A stretch of DNA of 13,422 nucleotides from an uncultured Myxococcales bacterium (GTDB lineage: Bacteria > Myxococcota_A > UBA9042). The notes under the pieces were generated by a model. That model saw only the letters and a list, made by a program, of their open reading frames with translations. It was not told the DNA's origin and did no database searches. A program made the position numbers and the translations under genes. This document shows positions 1-6,743 of this stretch, one piece after another. How positions within the stretch are numbered: position 1 is the first letter of the stretch; every line of letters starts with the position of its first letter. The stretch spans positions 1 through 13,422 of the forward strand of contig CAIXAA010000033.1 in assembly GCA_903917305.1 (NCBI GenBank), in the 5' to 3' direction.

Positions 1-1386
1 GGCAACGAGGGCTGGGTCTACAACGACGCGGTGAATGACCCCAAGATCAAGCGGTGGCTCGGGCAGGTGGTGGGCAAGGAAGGCGAGGACTTGTCGCGGC
101 ACGACAAGTGGCTTTGCATGATGTATCCGCGGTTGAAGTTGCTGCATCGGATGCTCGCGCCGGATGGGGCCATCTTCATCTCGATCGATGACAATGAGGT
201 GCATAACCTGCGCAGCATCCTCGATGAGATCTTCGGGGCGAACTGCTTTGCGGCGCACCTCCACTGGCAGAAGCGATACACGCGTAGCAACAACACGAAC
301 GACTTCAGCTCTGTCATGGAACACGTCCTGGCATATGGCAGGAAGCCTGCTTTCATGCCGAACCTCTGGCCGCGTGACGAGGACGCAAATGCGCGGTACG
401 CGAATCCGGACAACGACCCACGTGGTCCATGGAAGTCGATTCCGTTCTCGAATCAGGTTGCGCCCGAACGGCGGCCCAACCTCTGTTATGACATCGTCAA
501 TCCCAACACGGGCGACGTGATCTCTGCGACGAAGAAGGCATGGCGAAGCGAGCAATCCGTCTTCTCGCAGTTGACGGCAGAGAATCGCGTCTGGTGGGGC
601 GCGGATGGAAAGGCGAAGACACCAAACATCAAGAGGTTTCTCACCGAAGTGAAGGACGGCATGACGCCGACGAACTTCCTCGACCATGAGTTCGCAGGCC
701 ACACCGACATTGCGAACGCAGAGTTGAAGGAAACCATCGGGCCCAACCTGTTCGACACGCCGAAACCATCGCAGCTGATTCTACGGCTCATCCAGTTGGC
801 CGCCGATTCCGACTCCATCATCCTCGACTCCTTCGCCGGCAGCGGCACAACCGCCCACTCCGTTCTCAAGCTCAACGCGGCCGACAACGGCAAACGCCGG
901 TTCATCCTCATCGAGATGATGGACTACGCCGACAGCATCACCGCTGAGCGCGTGCGGCGCGTCGCCACTGGCTACGGCGAAGGCCCCAAGGCAGTCGCCG
1001 GTCTCGGCGGCGGCTTTGACTACTACGAGGTCGGCGAACCGCTGTTCCGCGACGACGAGAACCTCAACGAAGCCGTCGGCATCGAGGCCATCCGTTCCTA
1101 CGTCGCCCACAGCGAAGGCATCCCGCTGCAGGACCGCGCCGCGAGCGACAACGCGTGCTCGCCCTACCTCCTCGGCCGCAGCGACGACGTCGCTTGGCTG
1201 TTCTATTACGAGCCCGACGCACCGACCGCGCTGGACCTGGACTTCCTCGCGACGCTGCAGTTCGGCGCCGCTGTCAAGCCCGCGGTGCTGGTCGTGTACG
1301 CCGACCGCTGTCTGCTGGCGCCGGCATTCATGGCCAAGCACGGCATCCGCTTCAAGAAGATTCCCCGCGACATCTCACGCTTCTAG
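1..1386 (+). CDS. mod: Type III restriction-modification DNA methyltransferase (Mod), 5'-truncated by window edge
   Basis: Adenine-specific DNA methyltransferase subunit of a Type III R-M system; it would methylate one strand of the recognition site and supply sequence recognition to the Mod-Res complex. The frame is open from base 1, and its first residues (GNEGWVYNDAVNDP) are the stretch that directly follows the catalytic DPPY motif in this family, so the gene starts upstream and the GTG at 31 is internal. Visible in order: RHDKWLCMMYPRLKLL and GAIFISIDDNE (end of the first catalytic block), a variable target-recognition region (about bp 230-700), the conserved ENRVWWG...KRFLTEVKDGM block (bp 583-663), FDTPKP, then the SAM-binding motif DSFAGSGTT (bp 826-852) and FILIEMMDY. 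DPPY before FxGxG is the beta-class order. The gene is followed after 12 bases by res, as expected for a mod-res operon. The 5' half has lower GC than the 3' half (see findings). Family call is firm; the target sequence cannot be read from this. Confidence 0.93.
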   Translation, partial: GNEGWVYNDAVNDPKIKRWLGQVVGKEGEDLSRHDKWLCMMYPRLKLLHRMLAPDGAIFISIDDNEVHNLRSILDEIFGANCFAAHLHWQKRYTRSNNTNDFSSVMEHVLAYGRKPAFMPNLWPRDEDANARYANPDNDPRGPWKSIPFSNQVAPERRPNLCYDIVNPNTGDVISATKKAWRSEQSVFSQLTAENRVWWGADGKAKTPNIKRFLTEVKDGMTPTNFLDHEFAGHTDIANAELKETIGPNLFDTPKPSQLILRLIQLAADSDSIILDSFAGSGTTAHSVLKLNAADNGKRRFILIEMMDYADSITAERVRRVATGYGEGPKAVAGLGGGFDYYEVGEPLFRDDENLNEAVGIEAIRSYVAHSEGIPLQDRAASDNACSPYLLGRSDDVAWLFYYEPDAPTALDLDFLATLQFGAAVKPAVLVVYADRCLLAPAFMAKHGIRFKKIPRDISRF

Positions 1387-1398
1387 GCGAGGCCGACC

Positions 1399-4101
1399 AT
1401 GGAACTCAAGGACTACCAGCAGCGCGTGCTGGCCGATCTCGCGGCCTACCTCGACTGCATCGCGGTGACCGACACGCCCACGGCGGCCTTCACCCGCCAC
1501 TGGACCGAGAAGGGCGTGCAGATCGGCGGTCTCAACGGCCTGGGCGCCTACAAGCCGTTCATCGAAGCGGGCGTGCCGCAGGTGTGCGCCAAGGTGCCGA
1601 CAGCGGGCGGCAAGACGTTCATCGGCGTGCACGCGCTCGACGTCATCTTCACGGCGCTGCGCAAGGTCAACCCGACGCGGCCGCGCTTTGTCGTCTGGCT
1701 GGTGCCGTCGCTGACCATCCTGGACCAGACGCTGATCGCGTTCAACGACGCCAGTCATCCCTACGGCCGCCAACTGCGCCAGCAGTTCCTCAACCGCGTG
1801 GGCGTCTACGAGAAGCGCGACCTGCTGATGGGCGCCGGCTTCTCGCTCGACACGGCCAGCGAAGCCGTGTCGCTCGTGGTCATGAGCTTTGACAGCCTGC
1901 GGGCGCGCAACAAGGAGGACCGCAAGATCTTCCAGGAGAACGGCTACCTCTCGTCGTTCGCTGGCGTGGACGCCAAGGATGCGGATTGGCTGCTGCCGGA
2001 CAGCGACCCGAGCGCGCTGATCAACGTCATCCGGCGCCTGCAACCTGTCGTCGTCGTCGACGAGAGCCACAACGCGGAGAGTGAGCTGTCTGTGGAGATG
2101 CTGCAGAACCTCAATCCGGCGTTCATCCTCGACCTGACGGCGACGCCGCGAAAGAACAGCAACATCATCAGCTACGTCGATGCGATGGCCTTGAAGAAGC
2201 AGCACATGGTCAAGCTGCCCGTCATCGTCGCCAACCGCACGACGCGCACGGAGGTGATCGAGAGCGCGCTCATCTTGCGCCGACAGTTGGAGGCGCGCGC
2301 TAAGCACCAGCAGGAGGAGGGCGGCAAGTACATCCGGCCGATCATCCTCTTCCAAGCGCAGCCGAAGACGGCCGACGACAAGATGACCTTCGAGGACATC
2401 CGCGACCAGCTGGTGGCGGCCAAGGTGCCGCGCGAGCACATCGCCATCAAGACGGCGACAACGAACGAATTGAAGGGCGTCGACCTCTTGGCGATGACCT
2501 GCCCGATTCGCTACATCATTACGGTCAATGCCTTGAAGGAAGGCTGGGATTGCCCGTTCGCGTACATCCTGGCGTCGTTGGCCGACAAGAACTCGGCGGT
2601 GGACGTCGAGCAGATCCTCGGGCGCATCCTGCGGATGCCCTACGTGAAGGAACACAGCGACGATCTGCTGAACCTCTCCTATGTGTTCACGGCGAGCGCC
2701 AAGTTCAGCTCGACGTTGGAGAGTATCGTGGCCGCGCTGAACCGCGCGGGCTTCTCGGAGCGCGATTTCCGGCAAGTGGATGTGGTGGTGCCCCCGTTGC
2801 AGGCCGGCGCCCAGGCCTTGCCCTTTGGCGACGCCGTCCTGACACCGACTCTGGCACCTACGCCAGCGCCGACGCCCGCGCCCGTGCCGGGTGTGCCGAC
2901 AGAAACGGCGGACATCGCGGCCATATCGCCCACCTGGGACAAGGACCCGGCGCCGACCGTTGACGCCCAGGCGAGCGGCCAACCGGCGCTCGCGCCCTGC
3001 CAGGCTGCCGTCGCGCAACTGACGCAGCAAGCACTAGCGGCGAGTCAGGTCTTCGAGCAGAAAGCACAAGCCGCGGATCCCGAAGTGCCGGTCGAACTGG
3101 AGGACAAGATGAACCGGCACAAGATGAAAGACGTGTTCCGGACCAGTGCACTCGCCATGAAGCTGCCGCAGTTCGTGGTCAAGGTGAAGACGGGCGGCTT
3201 CTTCGACGACGAGGAGGCGTGGCAGTTGTTCGAGCACGACGAACTCCTCAAGGACTTCAAGCTCGCGTCGGCCGACGCCACGATCCACTTCGAAGACGTG
3301 GATTCGGAGATGTACAAGGTCGACCTGGAGGAAGTCGGCAAGGACAACTACAAGGCGTCGCCGTTCAAGCTCAACGCAGAGCAGCGCCGCAAGATTGCCG
3401 AGCACATCCTGACGCTGTCCGACGTGGCGCAGGCCAAGCACTTGACGCGCCATCTCTTCGGCCTGATCGGCAACATGTACCCGATCGCCGACCAGGAGGT
3501 GAAGGCGTACATCGAGCGCATCGTGAAGGCGCTGGCGCCGGAGCAGGTGCGCGACTGCCTGGATCGGGACTACGCCTACAGGGCGCGCATCCGGCAGAAG
3601 ATCGAAGGGCTGGCCGCGGCGCACGCCGAGATCGAGTTCGCCGACCGCCTGGAGGTCGGCAAAATCACCGTCCAGCCTTGGTTCGCGCTGCCGGAGAACA
3701 TCACGCCGACCAGCAACGCCCCGACCATCGCCAAGAGCCTGTATGCGACAGAAAGCGGTCAGTTGAACGAGTTCGAAAAGCGCGTGATCACCGACATCGC
3801 CAGCCTCGACAGCGTCGTGTGGTGGCACCGCAACCTCGACCGAGGCAAGGGGTTCCGGCTGAATGGCTTCCTGAACCACTATCCCGACTTCATCGTGCAC
3901 ACCAAGAGCGGCAAGACCATCCTGGTCGAGACCAAGGGCGACCACCTCGACAACACGGACTCGGCTGCGAAGCTCAAGCTCGGCAAAGCCTGGGCGGGCG
4001 CGGCCGGCAACGATTGGAAGTACATGATGGTGTTCGATGACAACCCGATTGCGGGCGCGGCGCGGCTGAGCGATGCGCTGGCCAAGCTGGGGCAGATGTA
4101 G
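1399..4101 (+). CDS. res: Type III restriction enzyme, helicase/nuclease subunit (Res)
   Basis: ATP-dependent restriction subunit: a superfamily 2 helicase/translocase fused to a PD-(D/E)XK nuclease; with Mod it would cleave unmodified DNA. Length 900 aa, usual for Res. Motifs: Walker A PTAGGKT (residues 67-73, K72), Walker B/motif II VVVVDESH (217-224), motif III LTATP (246-250), motif VI QILGRILR (405-412) with its arginines. The nuclease lies near the C-terminus: PD at 829-830, then ETK at 844-846 after a short beta hairpin, giving a complete P-D...E-x-K set, so restriction looks intact. Between the helicase and the C-terminal part, residues about 481-545 form a low-complexity Pro/Ala/Thr linker (TPAPTPAPVP) flanked by Ala/Gln-rich sequence. 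The ATG at 1399 has GAGG at 1389-1392 six bases upstream and sits 12 bases after the mod stop. Very high confidence in family; R-M activity is inferred from intact motifs. Confidence 0.94.
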   Translation: MELKDYQQRVLADLAAYLDCIAVTDTPTAAFTRHWTEKGVQIGGLNGLGAYKPFIEAGVPQVCAKVPTAGGKTFIGVHALDVIFTALRKVNPTRPRFVVWLVPSLTILDQTLIAFNDASHPYGRQLRQQFLNRVGVYEKRDLLMGAGFSLDTASEAVSLVVMSFDSLRARNKEDRKIFQENGYLSSFAGVDAKDADWLLPDSDPSALINVIRRLQPVVVVDESHNAESELSVEMLQNLNPAFILDLTATPRKNSNIISYVDAMALKKQHMVKLPVIVANRTTRTEVIESALILRRQLEARAKHQQEEGGKYIRPIILFQAQPKTADDKMTFEDIRDQLVAAKVPREHIAIKTATTNELKGVDLLAMTCPIRYIITVNALKEGWDCPFAYILASLADKNSAVDVEQILGRILRMPYVKEHSDDLLNLSYVFTASAKFSSTLESIVAALNRAGFSERDFRQVDVVVPPLQAGAQALPFGDAVLTPTLAPTPAPTPAPVPGVPTETADIAAISPTWDKDPAPTVDAQASGQPALAPCQAAVAQLTQQALAASQVFEQKAQAADPEVPVELEDKMNRHKMKDVFRTSALAMKLPQFVVKVKTGGFFDDEEAWQLFEHDELLKDFKLASADATIHFEDVDSEMYKVDLEEVGKDNYKASPFKLNAEQRRKIAEHILTLSDVAQAKHLTRHLFGLIGNMYPIADQEVKAYIERIVKALAPEQVRDCLDRDYAYRARIRQKIEGLAAAHAEIEFADRLEVGKITVQPWFALPENITPTSNAPTIAKSLYATESGQLNEFEKRVITDIASLDSVVWWHRNLDRGKGFRLNGFLNHYPDFIVHTKSGKTILVETKGDHLDNTDSAAKLKLGKAWAGAAGNDWKYMMVFDDNPIAGAARLSDALAKLGQM

Positions 4102-4133
4102 CTGAATCTGGGGACCGGAGCGCAGGGGGATGT

Positions 4134-6110
4134 ATGCCTGTTCAGAACCTTGACCGCTTCATGTGTGCGATCGAGAGCGAGATCCGCGCAATGTCCATGC
4201 TGGACGTGCTGGAACTGGGCCAGCGCCTCGCCAAGACCGTCCGCCTGGAACCCGCGCCAACCATCACCATCAACGGCGTCTTCACGCACGGCGCTATTGG
4301 CGCACCGGCCGAGACGTTGGCCCAAGAACTCGCGACAGCGGGCGATCTTGGCGCGGTGCACTCCTGGGCTATCACTCTGAATTGGGTTGCGACCAACCCG
4401 GCGGATGCTGCCCCGGTGGCCGGCGCATGGGGCCCGCCGCCCGCAGCGCAGGCCGGTGGCACGTGTCAAGTCAGCGGCAATGTCGCCAACCGCATTGTTT
4501 CAGTGAACGCGCAGAAACTGACGAGAGATGAGCGCGACCGGTGCGAGCAGGTGCTGCGCGAGCGGCTGCCGCCGGATCCGCTGCGACGCGACGCCAACGA
4601 GGTCACGGCGCAACTTGTCGAGCAGCAGCGTTCGCAGGCCAAGCTGCTGGAGGAATTGAAGTTGGCGGCCGTGACGGCCGGCACGACCAATGCAGCGGCA
4701 TCGCAGGCGCTCGCTCATGCCAGGGCATTGCTGAGTGCGGCCCAAGAGGCGGCTGCTGCGGGCCAGACCATCAAGGAGGCATTGCCTGGTGTGCGCGCCG
4801 CGAAAGACGAAGTTGTCGCCAACGCGCAGGCCGTGGCTGCGAATGCACCGATAGTCGCACAGCAGGCAAAGGAGGCGGGTGCCGCGCACGAGGCGGCGAC
4901 CAGGAGTGCACTCGCTGCGCAGACAAGCGCCCAGGAGACTGCAACAACTGCAACTGCCCTTGCAGCCGCCGCCATGGCTGCAAGGGCTGATGCGGAAGAG
5001 ACAGGCAAAGCCCGGGCGGCCAGCGCAGAGCAGCAGAAGCTGGCCATCGAGGCAGCAAAGGCAGCCGGCGTCGCGAAGAGCGAAATCGACACAGCGCTCG
5101 CGGCAGTTCGTACCGCTGCCGGCGACGTCGAGACGCGTCGATCCGTGGTGGATGGGTTCGCCACGTCCATCGAGGGCTACAGAACACAAATCACCGAGAT
5201 GCTGAGCACCGGGGAGAATCGCGTGCAGGCGGCGGAGACGAAGGCCAAAGATGCGATGCTCAAGTGCGAGCTGGCCGGCGACACGGTGACGACAAAGGCC
5301 AGGGAATTCGAGACCGAAGTCCGCGCCGCGGCCGAAGTCTACAAGCAGACGCTCGACGCGAACGTCGCGGCAAGCACTGTGGCGAGCGCGAAGGCGCTGA
5401 AGCTTAGCCAAGATAACGTGAAGGCTGAAGCGGACGAAGTGTTGCGGGCGTGGGCGGAACTGAGTGGCAAGATGATCAGCGAACGTACGGAGGCCCACGA
5501 AAGTATCGTGGCCAAGACGAGTGCGATCGCGGCTGCCGCCGACGAACTGCGACTTGACGCGAAGGACATGCTGGCCAAGGTCACGGCCGGGGCCCTCAGC
5601 AAGGTCTTCAACGAGAGAAAGGCTGAGATTGAGAAGACTGCAAACGGCTGGATCTGGGCGCTTGGCGCCAACACGTTTCTCTTGACTGGAGTGTATCTGT
5701 TCTTTGCCCTCAAGCTGCCCGACGCCGGGGTGTCGCTTGGCTGGGTCCTCGCCCGACTCAGCGTGGGGCTGCCGCTGCTCGTGCTGGAGTGGTTCATCGT
5801 TCAGCAGTACGGCAAGCGCCACCGGGGCATCGAAGAGTACGCGTTCAAGAATGCAATGGCCCTGTCTCTAAGGGGCTACCTTGAGCAGGTCGAGCTCGAT
5901 GGCGTAAGCCCGGAGGGGCAGAGTTTCGTCGTCGATGCGGTTCGGCGGATCTATGAGCATCCCCTCTCGGACCCGCCCGCCCGGCGCTCCGCCGAGCAGA
6001 GCCTGACCAGTGCCCTAGTGGGCGCGGGAGAACGCGTGGCCACGAAGCTGGGCACCAAGACCGTGGAGAAGGCGGCTGCGGCCGCTGGGGGGGCGAACGA
6101 GGAGGCGTGA
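4134..6110 (+). CDS. Long coiled-coil protein with C-terminal membrane hairpin, unknown family, linked to Type III R-M
   Basis: I do not recognise this 658-aa protein. It has no signal peptide. Residues about 1-140 look like a mixed, possibly globular region, including TITINGVFTHGAIG, a Pro/Ala stretch and TCQVSGNVANRIVSVNAQKL. Residues about 145-500 are almost entirely Ala/Glu/Lys/Gln/Arg with hardly any proline or aromatic residue, the composition of a very long helix or coiled coil. Two membrane helices follow, about 506-526 (WIWALGANTFLLTGVYLFFAL) and 537-556, joined by about 10 residues. The basic sequence GKRHRG after the second helix suggests that both ends are cytoplasmic. The tail contains IEEYAFKNAMALSLRGYLEQ (566-585), a pattern I associate from memory with tails of other bacterial coiled-coil membrane proteins, and ends in a poly-Ala segment. 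The ATG at 4134 has AGGGGG at 4124-4129; the gap to res is only 32 bases, so co-transcription is likely. A G7 run at 6087-6093 lies nine codons before the stop. A role as membrane-attached sensor or effector of the R-M locus is inference from position. Confidence 0.85.
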   Translation: MPVQNLDRFMCAIESEIRAMSMLDVLELGQRLAKTVRLEPAPTITINGVFTHGAIGAPAETLAQELATAGDLGAVHSWAITLNWVATNPADAAPVAGAWGPPPAAQAGGTCQVSGNVANRIVSVNAQKLTRDERDRCEQVLRERLPPDPLRRDANEVTAQLVEQQRSQAKLLEELKLAAVTAGTTNAAASQALAHARALLSAAQEAAAAGQTIKEALPGVRAAKDEVVANAQAVAANAPIVAQQAKEAGAAHEAATRSALAAQTSAQETATTATALAAAAMAARADAEETGKARAASAEQQKLAIEAAKAAGVAKSEIDTALAAVRTAAGDVETRRSVVDGFATSIEGYRTQITEMLSTGENRVQAAETKAKDAMLKCELAGDTVTTKAREFETEVRAAAEVYKQTLDANVAASTVASAKALKLSQDNVKAEADEVLRAWAELSGKMISERTEAHESIVAKTSAIAAAADELRLDAKDMLAKVTAGALSKVFNERKAEIEKTANGWIWALGANTFLLTGVYLFFALKLPDAGVSLGWVLARLSVGLPLLVLEWFIVQQYGKRHRGIEEYAFKNAMALSLRGYLEQVELDGVSPEGQSFVVDAVRRIYEHPLSDPPARRSAEQSLTSALVGAGERVATKLGTKTVEKAAAAAGGANEEA

Positions 6111-6311
6111 CACTCCTGCCTTACGGCGGAACTGGAGGAGACTCCGCCAAGGCCCGATCAACCTCGAAGAGGTTTCTTGAACCGTGGCGCGGTGATTCAT
6201 CGCCGCGCTCTCTGCGCAGCAAGGTCGTTCGTCGCACCGCGGCCGCCTGCGGCCTGCAGACGGCGCGCCACGCCTGCAACGATCGCTGCATGAGCACGCC
6301 TACGGCGCGCA

Positions 6312-6337
6312 GCGCCTCGACAAGCTCGGCGTGACAG
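6312..6337 (-). repeat. Dispersed intergenic repeat word (GTCACGCCGAGCTTGTCGAGGC type)
   Basis: On the minus strand this reads CTGTCACGCCGAGCTTGTC followed by GAGGCGC. It matches a word I know from memory to recur in intergenic DNA of many bacteria (GTCATGCTGAGCTTGTCGAA and relatives), often mis-translated in databases as a peptide containing CHAELVEA; translated in that frame, this copy gives CHAELVEALR. It lies between hairpins of the 6111-6743 chain. The resemblance is recalled, not searched. Confidence 0.55.
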
Positions 6338-6590
6338 AGGGAGCCGTCGGCGCCCCGTCCCCAGCCGGCTTTCGAGCCGGCTTCGCCGCCGTAGCCGTCG
6401 AACTTCATTCGGCGGCTACCCGCCCGATGCACACCCTTCGCCCCGCCCTGCAGACCTCGGCGCCGCAAGCCTCGCGCCGCGCGAGGCTTTGCAACAGTTG
6501 CCCGCGGCCTCGGCCGCGGGACCTCCGGCTGTGCCGGGGGCCCGCCGCCCGCACGCGCCTCGGCCTCCGAAGCGCGCCGAACCGGCGCGC

Positions 6591-6620
6591 AAGGTTGCTT
6601 CACTTCGTTCAGGATGACGG
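6591..6620 (-). repeat. Dispersed intergenic repeat word (GTCATCCTGAACGAAGTGAAG type)
   Basis: On the minus strand this reads CCGTCATCCTGAACGAAGTG followed by AAGCAACCTT. It is another known intergenic word, frequently mis-translated as VILNEVK; here the frame gives VILNEVKQP. It has the same orientation as the word at 6312-6337 and shares the GTCA....GA.C core with it. It abuts the hairpin at 6572-6590, as though that hairpin followed it as part of one unit on the minus strand. Identification is from memory. Confidence 0.55.
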
Positions 6621-6656
6621 TCTGGAGGCCGACGCCTGCACCAATGGCACATTTCA

Positions 6657-6684
6657 CGATGCGAAAAGTTGCAACGTCGCATCG
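6657..6684. promoter_or_regulatory. Inverted repeat upstream of the 245-aa gene
   Basis: The arms CGATGCGA (6657-6664) and TCGCATCG (6677-6684) are perfect complements 12 bases apart, and the spacer contains the smaller palindrome GTTGCAAC. The element ends 59 bases before the ATG at 6744. It could be an operator or simply the last hairpin of the chain to its left; nothing in the sequence decides between these. No credible -35/-10 pair was found next to it. Confidence 0.3.
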
Positions 6685-6743
6685 CGGTGGCAAGCTGAGC
6701 CGTGACAACACCGACCCGCCAGGGTCGCCAACAAGGAGCCAAA

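Larger units (their letters stand above)
6111..6743. repeat. Gene-free region with a chain of hairpins
   Basis: No convincing gene lies in these about 630 bases. The region is packed with inverted repeats of unrelated sequence, most with loops of 2-5 bases. Arms: 6160-6165/6169-6174; 6187-6195/6200-6208 (9 bp with one G-T pair, TTCA loop); 6241-6246/6249-6254; 6363-6370/6375-6382 (AGCCGGCT on both sides of TTCG); 6391-6402/6408-6419 (11 of 12 pairs plus one G-T, CTTCA loop); 6467-6476/6480-6489 (AAGCCTCGCG, perfect); 6501-6509/6512-6520 (CCCGCGGCC, perfect); 6572-6579/6583-6590 (GCGCGCCG, perfect); 6657-6664/6677-6684 (CGATGCGA, perfect). A looser pair, 6125-6130/6143-6148 (GGCGGA...TCCGCC), lies 14 bases after the stop of the coiled-coil gene and could end its transcript, although no T run follows. 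Two words of a dispersed repeat are embedded, listed separately. Reading frames here are by-products of the GC-rich palindromes. Confidence 0.7.

Noticed and set aside
31..33. GTG at 31 as the start of the methyltransferase gene
   Set aside because: The frame is open to base 1 and the upstream residues (GNEGWVYNDA) belong to the family motif following DPPY, so the gene begins outside the window.
1375..3030. Long minus-strand reading frame opposite the mod/res boundary and the 5' half of res
   Set aside because: It is Arg/His/Val/Asp-rich antisense of the high-GC res gene, with no domain or ribosome site; res has every expected motif.
6087..6093. G7 run near the end of the coiled-coil gene as a phase-variation switch
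   Set aside because: Loss of one G would only replace the last few residues and add about two dozen; this is a weak switch, and seven Gs are common in such DNA. Kept as a note in the gene entry.
6160..6684. CRISPR array in the hairpin-rich intergenic region
   Set aside because: The palindromic words differ from one another and are unevenly spaced; there is no repeated unit of constant length and no cas gene.
6702..6704. GTG at 6702 as the start of the 245-aa gene
   Set aside because: It would place the clear AAGGAG ribosome site (6733-6738) within the coding sequence, while ATG 6744 is correctly spaced from it.
6116..6711. Small proteins encoded in the 6111-6711 region on either strand
   Set aside because: The frames translate the known spurious words CHAELVEA and VILNEVK and palindromes, lack ribosome sites, and have Arg/Ala-rich shadow composition.
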